64,000 nt of DNA, taken from positions 1,441,146-1,505,145 of the forward strand of contig KZ111143.1 of assembly GCA_002077045.2 (NCBI GenBank), in the 5' to 3' direction. Source of the DNA: Rachicladosporium sp. CCFEE 5018. Lineage: Eukaryota > Ascomycota > Dothideomycetes > Cladosporiales > Cladosporiaceae. Both the position numbers and the translations under genes were made by a program. The notes under the pieces were generated by a model. It did no database searches, was not told the DNA's origin, and saw only the letters and a program-made list of their open reading frames with translations. Below, piece after piece: positions 22,683 to 34,100 of the stretch. The number at the start of each line of letters is the position of its first letter. The first letter of the stretch is position 1.

Positions 22683-25600
22683 ATGGCCTCGACAGTCACG
22701 GCATACGCCTACAGCTCCGCCACGGACCTCGAGATCATGCGGTCGCCCACCATGGCTTCGTTCAACCATGGCAAGCCTCAATCGCCTTTACCGCGTAGTA
22801 ATACAGAGCTGCCGCGGTCAGCATCTTACACATACATTCCCGAAGCGGCCAAGGACCACCGCTATGCTAATCCGAACCTCATCACGATTAAGGGGAGCTT
22901 CTCCGAAGTGGACCTGATCGACCTAGCCCCTTCCGCAGATTCCTCTGGATGGACCACGCCAGACGAGCCAGAACCAAAAGTGCTCAAGACCGATGCTACC
23001 TTCTTGGTTGAGCAGCTGCACAAAAGCCCGAAGATCACAGTGCACCGCCCGAATCTCGAACGCGAGGAGGACGCGAGCACAGTGGGATCATACACACGTG
23101 ACCGCAGTACCACGAACACCAGTATCGCTTCTCGCAGCACTGTGTCAAGCGTTGCTAGCACAACGCGTCCCAGTATCTCCAAGAACACCTCCTACTCCAG
23201 CAGGCACAATCGCAGATCCTGGTACTCGAATCCCTCCACCCCGAATTCGCGATCGCCTTCGCCGGAAAAGGAAGACCCTATCACACTTGCAGTTCAAGAG
23301 AATGGCAGAGACGCGGGGATTGCACAGCCTCTAGCGATTGTGCCGGGCAAGAGATCGCTGGTCAAGCGAAGAGATACCGGAAAGTCACTGAAAGAGAAGA
23401 AGGGCCACAAGGACAGCCAGGACGATAGCAGTGTGGAACAAATGGGAGCTCCGGAGCGCCCAGCACCAGTTGCTCGGAAGTCCACGCTTCGACACAAGCT
23501 TGCTCGACCAACAAGCATCGTCTTCAAGGGTGCAAGTCAGGATGATAGTGCTCTGCCGAATGTGCCACCTGTGCCAGCGTTGCCGAAATCGTTCTCCACC
23601 GATAGGCTGCCGACGTTCTTGAATCATGCCTCGCACTTTGACCGGGCGGCACCGATGCCTAGATTGCTATCGACAAGCGAGCGAACACACACATCTCACG
23701 GCATACCAATTGTCAGGAAGAAGGACGAGCTTTGGAGTGTTTTCAGAGCACTGGACGCAGATTACGCCAAGTTTTCGTCGAAGTCAGTGGCGTTCAAGGC
23801 GAATGTCGTGCGGAGTTCACTCTTGCCCTTCCTCCGGCAGTACGCAACGCATCCTTCGAACAACAGCCCTCGGCCGGAGGTTCTGGATCGAAGAGCCAAT
23901 ATACTAAATAAGTGGTGGACGGGCTTGATCGAAATGCTACACGGCCGGAACAACCAGTCCATCTCAGGCACTGACAGGCCAGTCATCTTGGATGGCATCT
24001 CTGGGATCATGGAGCGCCCGGAGTGGCGTCTGGCACCATCGCCATTCTGTCCGCTGAAGCAGCGCATGAATGGCGCGTCGAGTCCGAAGAGTCGGTCTAC
24101 GACGTCCCTCTCATCCGGCCAGTCTGACTTTTTGATCGACTCTGTCAATCACAACGTGCGAAATATCTTCGTGCAGAATCTGAGTTCTCAGATGGCGTTC
24201 GTGGTAGACAAGATGTCTCTACGGAATGCGTCTGCCAGTTTGGTCACGTTTTGCGGCAAGGCTTGCGCCTACGCTTTCATGTTTGTACCAGGAATGGCGG
24301 ATGTGCTGGTCAGGCTATGGGATCTGCCAATGGACACTCTACGACGAGTCCTGTCAGAAGCCGGAGTTGGCAAGTTCGACACTGTGGCAGACGTCTCCGA
24401 TTACATAGTCTCCGGATTCCCACCAGCGACACACAACCTGGGCTTCGGATCTTTGATGAAGCTAATGCGGAAGCTGCGCACACCACCACCACTACCACTC
24501 GGGACTAATCACATACACTGGTGGGGGTTTTGGCTCGAACGCTGGACAGGCCGCGAGAGCGATCTCTTCTACGTTTTTGTTAAGCAATTCCACATCTTGG
24601 TCACCGACTTTCTACCACAGCACTCGTCGAAGAAGGAGCGAATGTGTGCTCCAGGACTGTTGCTCGTACATGCTCAGATACTGACCAATCTCGACTCCAC
24701 AATACACCGAGACCTACCACCACACGCACAGGATGTGCCTGCATCCGGCCTGATCAATCAAGCTGGGCCTTCACCAACGTTCGACGATGTGATGATGGAA
24801 CCTGACGCGGTGGTTTCTGCCATTCCTGTACTGCCTGCAAATGCAAAGCGACTTATGGCCGAGAATCGCCTGATTATGCTGATACGGGACTTCTTGTCTG
24901 ATCGGACCGGAGATCATCCTCTCGCACGGCAACTGTTCGCTGAGTCCTTCAACGATTTGCTGCAGACCGCGGCACGCGGAACATCAGCATTTGAGCACTC
25001 CGCATGCTACACGCTACTGGACTTCTTGGAAGAGGCTCTAGTGATACTTGTCAAATTCGAAGCGAGCGATGAGTCGGAAGGGTCAATGATCGACTCAAAC
25101 TTCTGGACGACTGTCTGCCGACGGATGATCAGCAGCGAAAACACAATCACCGAGATCAGACTGTACACATTCCTCTACACGATATGGAACACACTGGTCG
25201 CCGACAACAGCCGCAAGACCGATATTTGCATCAATCTCCTGCTTGAGCCTGAAGTATTCGCGAGCAGGTTCAACCACTGGTGTCCGATGGTGCGGGCATA
25301 TTACATGCGACTGCTGTGCTGGCGACTTGGACGATACGATGGTGAGGCCGTCATCACAGATCTTCGTGTGTACAATACGCTTTACGATCGACTTCAACAA
25401 GCCTGGTGCCATTACCTGTGGCTTCGACAACAAGCAAACGGGAATCACACCCAGCTACCTGCGACGAACCCGTGCAATCCCGCGCCCAGCAGACGTCTGC
25501 TGATCATACGCACTGACACACAAGTCAACACGGGAGCGACTTACTTGTCGCTTGACAATGTAGTCCCGTCCGCAACGACAGTACCAGCCCAGTCAGCTAC

Positions 25601-26264
25601 TCCGAAACGTCTGATACCTCTGTCGTCCGCCGCTGAGCTCAACGAAAGACCAGAGAGCACGAGGTCGACCTCTGACTCCGAGATCGAGCCTGTCAAAGGC
25701 CTCCGCGGCTTCTTCCGCAACATGCTGGGTTCGAAGACGCGGTCAAGGAGTCAAGATCCGGTCAAGGTGAAAGAGATGCAGACACAGACGAGGCCGCCAA
25801 CGCGGGCAGCAACGATAGGAGGACCACTCCAGCGCGCAGCGACAGAGGATCTGCAGATCACTCGTACGCGCGAGAGCACCGCGGTGGACGAGAAAGAGCG
25901 GGCTGCAACCGTCAATCCACCTCAGCACCGCAACTTCAGCTTCAAATTCTCGCTGGAGTTCCAGAACAACGCCAAGGCGCCAGGTCCACTACGCCTTTTG
26001 CCACCGCGACTACCACTGGCAGCGCAGCAATATTTGCAGTCAAAGTCTACGCGCGCTGACGGAATGTTCCACGCCCAAGCCACCGAACCGCTGGGCCTCG
26101 ATAAGATACACGCGAAATATACCGGCCGCGCCCTAGCAGAATGGATGCTCATCGTCGGCGAATGTCAAAGCTTCTTCGACAGGCGGGTGAAGGAAGGCGT
26201 GCCCAGTAACAAACTTGTAGAGACGCCCACACTGGGTGTAGAAGTCTTCAAGCGACCAGCCTGA
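22683..26264 (+). CDS. Large DUF1765 (UPF0592) protein
   Basis: One exon of 1193 residues from ATG at 22683. The frame stays open 40 codons upstream, but the leader there is not conserved-looking and holds a small upstream frame in another register. Residues 1-330 are Ser/Thr/Pro-rich and disordered. The central helical part (about 350-900) contains the DUF1765 core (FNDLLQTAARGTSAFEHSA, DLYYVFVKQFHI-like stretches, FWLERWTGRESDLFYVFVK). The tail is again disordered, ending with MFHAQATEPLGLDKIHAKYT and a final conserved helix (GRALAEWMLIVGECQSFFDR). Fission-yeast relatives are called UPF0592 membrane proteins, though I see no convincing membrane helix here. Function unknown in the family as far as I know. 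Confidence 0.85.
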   Translation: MASTVTAYAYSSATDLEIMRSPTMASFNHGKPQSPLPRSNTELPRSASYTYIPEAAKDHRYANPNLITIKGSFSEVDLIDLAPSADSSGWTTPDEPEPKVLKTDATFLVEQLHKSPKITVHRPNLEREEDASTVGSYTRDRSTTNTSIASRSTVSSVASTTRPSISKNTSYSSRHNRRSWYSNPSTPNSRSPSPEKEDPITLAVQENGRDAGIAQPLAIVPGKRSLVKRRDTGKSLKEKKGHKDSQDDSSVEQMGAPERPAPVARKSTLRHKLARPTSIVFKGASQDDSALPNVPPVPALPKSFSTDRLPTFLNHASHFDRAAPMPRLLSTSERTHTSHGIPIVRKKDELWSVFRALDADYAKFSSKSVAFKANVVRSSLLPFLRQYATHPSNNSPRPEVLDRRANILNKWWTGLIEMLHGRNNQSISGTDRPVILDGISGIMERPEWRLAPSPFCPLKQRMNGASSPKSRSTTSLSSGQSDFLIDSVNHNVRNIFVQNLSSQMAFVVDKMSLRNASASLVTFCGKACAYAFMFVPGMADVLVRLWDLPMDTLRRVLSEAGVGKFDTVADVSDYIVSGFPPATHNLGFGSLMKLMRKLRTPPPLPLGTNHIHWWGFWLERWTGRESDLFYVFVKQFHILVTDFLPQHSSKKERMCAPGLLLVHAQILTNLDSTIHRDLPPHAQDVPASGLINQAGPSPTFDDVMMEPDAVVSAIPVLPANAKRLMAENRLIMLIRDFLSDRTGDHPLARQLFAESFNDLLQTAARGTSAFEHSACYTLLDFLEEALVILVKFEASDESEGSMIDSNFWTTVCRRMISSENTITEIRLYTFLYTIWNTLVADNSRKTDICINLLLEPEVFASRFNHWCPMVRAYYMRLLCWRLGRYDGEAVITDLRVYNTLYDRLQQAWCHYLWLRQQANGNHTQLPATNPCNPAPSRRLLIIRTDTQVNTGATYLSLDNVVPSATTVPAQSATPKRLIPLSSAAELNERPESTRSTSDSEIEPVKGLRGFFRNMLGSKTRSRSQDPVKVKEMQTQTRPPTRAATIGGPLQRAATEDLQITRTRESTAVDEKERAATVNPPQHRNFSFKFSLEFQNNAKAPGPLRLLPPRLPLAAQQYLQSKSTRADGMFHAQATEPLGLDKIHAKYTGRALAEWMLIVGECQSFFDRRVKEGVPSNKLVETPTLGVEVFKRPA

Positions 26265-26752
26265 AGGAGCCTGGTCAGAATTATGTCTAATGTTAATATT
26301 CTTTGGCGGAGAGAAGGTGTGCATATGCTCATACTATTGGATGCTGGGCGGGCTTCACTGGTTGGCAGGGCGCTCAAGGTTGCAGCTGACTGGGTTTGGG
26401 ATGGGCATATAGGATGGGGGCGTTGCTGTAGATATCAGTGGCTGGGTGGTACATAAGTATACATGTAAGCTGTAGAGGCTTGAGGCCGCCGTTAATGTCA
26501 TGAAGCTCTGTTGACTGTATAATCGGACAGATTGCTCTCTATCATTCCTGCATTGGTCGCAGCTCTTCATGACTGGTTATTTCCAGACGTGGGGCAATCC
26601 CAAGCCTCAAATGAGGTCAGCCGCTAGCGCCCGTGAGAATGCGGCAAATCATATCGATGCAAACAACACTTCACTTGTCAAAGTTGCCACCACGGCCACT
26701 CCAGCCCACGTTGACTGCGTCCTCGAAGCTAACGTAAACGGCCGACCTCGCT
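26265..26752. other. Intergenic, 488 bases
   Basis: DUF1765 3' UTR and SKI2 promoter. The plus frame 26569-26835 overlaps the SKI2 start in another register and is not supported. Confidence 0.5.
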
Positions 26753-29700
26753 ATGGAAGACTCCTTGACGTCGGCCTTCGAGAGGCTGAGAGTTGGTGCA
26801 GACAGTATCGAAAGCATAGACTCTATTCTCGATGAACCCAAACCACGCAAACGCCTGCGCAGGACGCCAGATGAAGTGAAGCAGCAGCTGGAGGCTGACT
26901 TCCTCACACCTTCCACATCATTCTCTCCGCAATGGCTGAATAAACTCCAACAACGCTGGGACGCACCAACGAACTACTCCGAGCTCTTCAGCCTGGCTCC
27001 AACCCAGACTCGGACTATCATCCGCTTCACGCGTGAAGGCCTCGAAGGGCGTGTGACAGGCTACAAAGAAGTCACAGTACCTGCGAACAGCGCTACGGCG
27101 AAGAACTCAACCTCTCTGCTGCGAAAACCAGCGAATCGCGCGGAGTTCGTGAGAGGAGCTGCAGGGTTCTATCCGTTTGCTCCTGGAGGACTGGACGGTG
27201 TTGAGGCGACTGCGGCTGTCGAGGATGAATTTTTGGCTGCTAGGGAGGTGAATGGGGGACGCAAGGCAGGAAAGCTAGACCGCGTGATCGATTTTGCCGC
27301 GGAGGGGGGTTTGTTAAGTTTGCCGCCGGGGTTTGAGAGGGGATTGAGTGTGCCGGAGAAGGTCGAGAAGGCTGACGACGAGGCGGCGGAGGAAGTGGAG
27401 AGGGTGCTGGAGGAGGCGACGGAAGAGCGGAATGAGACTGACGGAGTCGATGGAGCGGATCAGGCTAATGATGACGGTGACGACAATACTGACGACGCTG
27501 GAGGCGACGAAGAAGAAGTGGATGCTTTGCTTCCCATTGAGTTTCCAGCACTGGCACCCCATGCTCCGCTACTCTCCGCGCGTAACAAGCACGGTGGACG
27601 AGAGTGGGCTCACATGGTAGACGTCAATCGCGACATCACTAACTTCAAGGACCTGGTGCCTGACATGGCAAGAACTTGGCCCTTCGAGCTCGACACGTTC
27701 CAGAAAGAAGCTGTATACCATCTCGAGAACGGCGACTCCGTCTTCGTGGCAGCACACACTTCTGCTGGCAAGACGGTGGTAGCAGAGTACGCCATTGCAC
27801 TTGCGGCAAAGCACATGACGAAGGCGATATACACATCACCGATCAAGGCATTGAGTAATCAGAAGTTCAGAGACTTCCGTCTTGAATTTGATGATGTCGG
27901 CATCCTGACGGGAGATGTGCAGATCCGACCTGAAGCAAGCTGCCTCATCATGACGACTGAAATCTTACGGAGTATGCTGTACCGTGGAGCGGATCTCATC
28001 AGAGACGTGGAGTTCGTCATCTTCGATGAAGTGCACTACGTGAACGACTCCGAGCGAGGCGTCGTCTGGGAGGAAGTCATCATCATGTTGCCCGAGCATG
28101 TGACACTCATCATGCTGTCAGCGACAGTACCCAACACATTCGAGTTCGCCTCGTGGGTGGGCCGGACGAAGAAGAAAGACATCTATGTCATCTCGACACC
28201 CAAACGACCGGTACCACTAGCCCACTATCTGTGGGCCGACAAGCGAATGATAAAGATCGTAGACGAGAACAAGCAATTCCTGGAAAAGGGCTGGAAGGAC
28301 GCGAATGATGCATTGAGTGGGCGTGATAAGATTATTGCCGCTGAAGCGAAGGCAAAGGAGAAGGAAGATGCTGCAGTTGCTGCCGGCCGCGGTGGCAGAG
28401 GCGGCGTTCGAGGTGGGCAACCAGGCAGAGGTGGTGCACAGCGCGGTGGCCCCGCTCAGCGGGGCGGCGCGCAGCAACGAGGTCGTGGTGCACCTGCCAC
28501 CCGTGGTCAAGGCAACATCGCTAGAACTGGACGAGGCGGCGGACGAACGTCGGCGGCACAAGATAAGACGTTGTGGGTCCATCTTGTGCAGCATCTGAAG
28601 AAGGAGGAGCTGTTGCCGTGCTGCATATTCGTCTTCTCGAAAAAGCGCTGTGAAGAGAACGCTGATGCCTTGTCGAACTTGGACTTCAGTAATGCAGCAG
28701 AGAAGAGCGCGACGCACATGATCTTGGAGAAGTCACTAGCTCGGCTGAAGACCGATGACAGAGACTTGCCGCAGATCCGACGCATAAGGGAATTGCTGAG
28801 TCGCGGTATCGCTGTACATCACGGTGGGCTACTGCCGATCGTCAAGGAGTGCGTCGAGATCCTGTTCGCAAAGACGTTGGTTAAGGTCTTATTTGCTACC
28901 GAGACTTTTGCTATGGGTCTCAATCTACCCACTAGGACTGTCGTCTTCTCAGGCTTTCGTAAGTTCGACAACAAAGGCTTCCGCGACCTGCTGCCAGGCG
29001 AGTACACGCAGATGGCTGGTCGTGCCGGCAGACGAGGTCTCGACACAGTGGGATATGTCCTGCTGGTCAGCGCAGGCGCCGAGGAAGCACCACCTGCTGG
29101 GAGGCTGCGACAGATGATGCTGGGCGAGCCTACTAAGCTACGTTCGCAGTTCCGTCTAACGTATAACATGATCCTCAATCTGTTGCGTGTCGAAGCTCTC
29201 AAGATCGAGGAGATGATCAAGCGCTCCTTCTCCGAAAATGCTACGCAAGCTCTGCTCCCCGAGCATGAGAAACAGATCAAGCTTTCTGAAGCGGATCTAG
29301 CTAAGGTCAAGCGGGAACCCTGCGGAACTTGCGACAAGGACATCGAGGCGTGCCACGAGGCAAGCGTGATGTTCGAGCAGTACACCCAGGACCTACATTT
29401 GGCCATGCTTGGTACACCCGTGGGTCGCAGGATGTTCCAGCCGAAGCGCATCATCGTCTTCAAGAACCAGAGCGGCGTGCGTACGGTCGGTGTGCTGCTT
29501 CGTGAAGGCGCCTCGCGTGGCGCCAGCGCCGGCGTGCAGACTCTTGAGGTGGCGTACAAAAAGAAAGCAAAGCGCCAGGACGCTGACTTCTTACCTTTCC
29601 TACCGCGGTTCCGCAGGCACTTCACTGCGTTGCCACAAACAGACGCGGAGATGGACCTACGGTTGACTACTGTGCCCGTCAACGATATTGAGGCGCTTAC

Positions 29701-30621
29701 TGCAAATCACCTACAGATGGACGTCAACGCTATTATGCGCAAGGACCCTACAGAATGGGCCAAAGCTAAAGCAGACTTGCTCCAGCTCTGCTCATCATGG
29801 ACCTCATCCACCTGGAACGAGCTCGATCACTTGAAATGGCTCAAAGCGATGACTGTCCGCAGTCTTCTTGATGAGCGCGTACGTTTTGCGACGCTCGCCC
29901 AGCAATGCGCCTGCATTCATTGTCCCGACTTCCCACGCCACTTCGCCATGGCTCACGATCAGTGGATCATCAAAGACAAAATCGACAGCATCCGCCGCTC
30001 ATGTCCGACCAGAACCTCCAGCTTCTGCCGGACTATCAACAGCGCATCTCCGTGTTGAAAGACCTCGGCTTCATCGACGACAACTCGCGCGTAGAGCTCA
30101 AAGGCAAAGTAGCCTGCGAGATCCACTCAGCCGACGAGCTTGTCCTCACGGAGCTCATCCTCGAGAATGTCCTAGCCGAGTACGAGCCCGAAGAAATCGT
30201 CGCGCTCCTCTCCTCCTTCGTCTTCCAAGAACGTACGGACTCATCCCCAAACCTCACGCCCGCTCTAGAAAAGGGAATCGAAACCATCATCAAGATCTCT
30301 GAGAACGTCAATCGCTACCAGACCCTACACCAAGTCATCCTGTCGTCGGATGACAGTAATGGCTTCGTCTCTCGGCCCCGTTTCGGGCTCGTCGAAGTCG
30401 TGTATGAGTGGGCGCGAGGCATGCCTTTCTCGCGGATCACGGATCTGACTGACGTGCTCGAGGGGACTATCGTGAGAGTTATTACAAGGCTAGACGAGAC
30501 TTGCAGGGAGTGCAAGAACGCTGCGAGGATCATTGGGGATCCGACGCTGTTTGCTAAGATGCAGAGTTGTCAGGAGTTAATCAAGAGGGATATCTGTGCG
30601 ACGGCGAGTTTGTATATGTAG
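26753..30621 (+). CDS. SKI2: Antiviral/exosome-cofactor helicase Ski2, with an apparent one-base frameshift
   Basis: A DExH RNA helicase of the cytoplasmic Ski complex, which feeds mRNA 3'-5' into the exosome. The N-terminus has the Ski2-specific module (FTREGLEGRVTGYKEV). Walker A is AHTSAGKT (Lys340) and the DEVH box is 425-428. SATVPN, TGDVQIRPEA and QMAGRAGRRGLDT follow. The arch insertion carries an Arg/Gly-rich segment (residues about 545-605). The frame is continuous to about 29998 and then resumes in another frame with LMSDQNLQLLPDY, AGxxx-like DSH/C-terminal domain sequence and YEWARGMPF. No GT-AG intron fits, because the two conserved blocks abut; one missing base between 29993 and 30000 explains it. 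Adding one base gives 1289 codons-worth of protein, against 1287 in yeast. Sequencing error is likelier than gene loss. Confidence 0.9.
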
Positions 30622-31111
30622 TGACAGGCTGTCGGGGAGATGAGGCTGTCAGCATGGTCGAGTGCATGGCATGGGCGTGGGCAAAGATGATAGATGGTGT
30701 TTAGCCGGCACATGGTTGCACAGCGGGAACGAAACATTCTCGGCCACGCAAGGTCACGCGAGAATGCTTCTCTATGGCGCACTGCGGTATGCGGTGGTAG
30801 CAAGCATGCTTCTGAGCATCGTCCAGTCCCGAGTTTCATCTTACTCTGCTCATGTGAGGCCTCAGGCTGTTCTCCCCCGCGTGTCTCCGTGAAGTGGATG
30901 TGAAACAGCCAAACCTTAGTTCTGTCTTGGCAGGAACCACGTCCAACACGCTCGAAGCTCCAGCACGTCCCGCGAATTTGTGAACACATCGCATGACACT
31001 TTTGTTGACTTTGTTCCCTATCTTTCTTGTACCCGTCCGGATGCTAGATCTGGAGACTCATGCACCGACTGGCTAAGGCCTGAGACTCATACACAAAATC
31101 TGGTCACCAAG
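30622..31111. other. Intergenic, 490 bases
   Basis: SKI2 3' UTR and promoter of the importin gene. No supported gene. Confidence 0.5.
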
Positions 31112-34100
31112 ATGGATGCTGCTGGCTTGAGGGAGCGCATCCGGGCTACCCTCGATGCGAATACAGAGATTCGGAGGCAGGCGGAGGGGGAGTTGAAGAC
31201 TGTATGGCCAAGATGAGGATTCACATGGGATGCGGGGAGGTCGCTGATATATTGTATAGGCCGAGGAGAATGCTGGATTCTTAGACACGCTACTGAGTAT
31301 ACTGGAGACAGAACAGGAGCCTAACATCAGACTATCGGGTATGGCGATTAACCTCAGATGAAGTATCGCAAGAGGAAAGGAGGCTGACATAGGCATGTAT
31401 AGCTACGGTCTACTTCAAGAACCGCGTCAACAAAGGCTGGTCGAAGAGCGACGATGCATCCAATACTGCCATATCCGAGCAGGAGAAGGCGGCCGTACGA
31501 TCACGACTTGTTCCGATCCTGGCAGTCGCCGCCCCAAACACCCGCGCACAGCTCGTAGTCGCGCTTCAGAAGATCCTTCATTCGGATTTCCCCAAGGACT
31601 GGCCCGACTTCGTCAGCATCACGACTCAGCTGCTGAATGGCTCCGATATGCCGTCCGTGTTTGCAGGACTACAGTGCTTGTTGGCGATCTGCAGGACGTA
31701 TCGGTTCAAGCTCGGCGATAGCAGAGCGGACTTTGACAAGATAGTGGAGGCTACGTTCCCGCGACTCTTGACGATCGGCAATGGGCTGGTTAATGAGACG
31801 AGCTTGGAAGCGGCGGAGATGCTACGGACGGTGCTGAAGGCATACAAGCATGCGATATACTTCGAGCTGCCGATGCAGCTGCGGTCACAGCAGGCGATGG
31901 TGGACTGGTGTTCACTGTTCTTGCGCGTAGTGGAGAAGACACCACCTGAGAATTCCTTGCTGGAGGACGTTGATGAGCGGGAGTTGAATCATTGGTGGAA
32001 GTGCAAGAAGTGGTCATATGTGAATCTCAATCGACTCTTCGTGCGGTACGGAAACCCGGCGAGCTTGCAAAAGGGAAGTGGAGAGGACTACAGCGAGGTG
32101 GCCAAGACATTCATTACGACATTCGCACCGGAGATACTGAAGGGATATCTTAGGCAGGTGGAGCTGTGGGTGCAGAAGACAGTCTGGCTCAGCAAGCCTT
32201 GTCTGTCGCATACACTGGCTTTCATGGATGAGTGTGTGAAGCCGAAGACGATGTGGGACAATCTCAAACCGCACATGCCAGTGCTGATCGAGCATCTGGT
32301 CTTCCCAGTCCTGTGTCAGTCCGACGAGGATCTGGTGCAGTTCGAAGAAGAGCCCGCGGAGTACCTACACCGCAAACTCAACTTCTACGAGGAAGTCTCC
32401 TCACCTGACGTTGCCGCAACGAATTTCCTGGTCACACTTACAAAAGCCCGGCGGAAACAGACGTTCGAGATCCTGACCTTCATTAACAATATCGTCAGCA
32501 TCTACGAGTCAGCGCCGGATGATCGGAAGAACCCGCGAGAGAAGGAGGGTGCTCTGCGCATGATAGGCACTCTATCAAGTGTCATTCTCGGGAAGAAGAG
32601 CCCGATCGCAGATCAGGTCGAGTACTTCTTCGTGCGACACGTCTTCCCTGAGTTCCGAAGTCCGCATGGCTTCTTGCGTGCACGAGCATGCGACACACTG
32701 GAGAAATTTGAGTCGCTGGACTTCAAAGATCCCAATAACCTCACAATCATCTACCGGAACATACTGGAGTCTATGGCGGACCCGGACCTGCCTGTGCGAG
32801 TAGAGGCTGCTCTCGCGCTACAGCCGCTGATCAGACATGANNNNNNNNNNNNNNNNNNNNNNNNNNNNNNNNNNNNNNNNNNNNNNNNNNNNNNNNNNNN
32901 NNNNNNNNNNNNNNNNNNNNNNNNNNNNNNNNNNNNNNNNTCGAAGAAGAGCCCGCGGAGTACCTACACCGCAAACTCAACTTCTACGAGGAAGTCTCCT
33001 CACCTGACGTTGCCGCAACGAATTTCCTGGTCACACTTACAAAAGCCCGGCGGAAACAGACGTTCGAGATCCTGACCTTCATTAACAATATCGTCAGCAT
33101 CTACGAGTCAGCGCCGGATGATCGGAAGAACCCGCGAGAGAAGGAGGGTGCTCTGCGCATGATAGGCACTCTATCAAGTGTCATTCTCGGGAAGAAGAGC
33201 CCGATCGCAGATCAGGTCGAGTACTTCTTCGTGCGACACGTCTTCCCTGAGTTCCGAAGTCCGCATGGCTTCTTGCGTGCACGAGCATGCGACACACTGG
33301 AGAAATTTGAGTCGCTGGACTTCAAAGATCCCAATAACCTCACAATCATCTACCGGAACATACTGGAGTCTATGGCGGACCCGGACCTGCCTGTGCGAGT
33401 AGAGGCTGCTCTCGCGCTACAGCCGCTGATCAGACATGATCCCATCCGGACGATGATGCAACAGAACATACCTCAGATCATGCAACAGCTGCTCAAGCTT
33501 GCGAATGAGGTGGATGTTGATGCACTGGCGAACGTCATGGAGGACTTTGTCGAAGTATTTGCAGCAGAGCTGACACCGTTTGCTGTGGCGCTGAGTGAGC
33601 AGTTGCGAGACACGTACGTCCGCATAGTTCGCGAGCTGATCGAGCGGAACAACTCGAAGGAGGGTGACGCAGACTACGGCGACTTCCTGGACGACAAGAG
33701 CATCACGGCACTAGGAGTGTTGCAGACCATTGGGACCCTTATATTGACGCTCGAGAGCACGCCTGACGTCTTGGCACACCTTGAGACTATCCTCATGCCT
33801 GTTATCACGATCACGCTTGAGCACAAGCTCTACGACTTGTACAATGAGGTGTTCGAGATCATCGACAGCTGCACATTTGCGGCTAAGGTCATCTCACCCA
33901 CCATGTGGCAAGCCTTCGAGCTCATACACCGAACATTCAAGGCCGGTGCCGAGCTATACCTCGAGGACATGCTGCCTGCACTCGAGAACTTCGTCAACTA
34001 CGGCTGGCGAACACTTCTCGAGAAACAGCAATACCTTGACGCAATCATGGACATGATTCGAACGATCTTCAAGGACGAGAAAGTCGGCGGTGTAGACAGA

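Noticed and set aside
29990..30003. Programmed -1 frameshift in SKI2
   Set aside because: No slippery site or downstream structure was recognised, and Ski2 in other fungi is one frame.
32342..33439. A genuine internal duplication in the importin
   Set aside because: The copies are identical at base level and meet exactly at a 100-N placeholder. A real duplication would not end at the contig edges.
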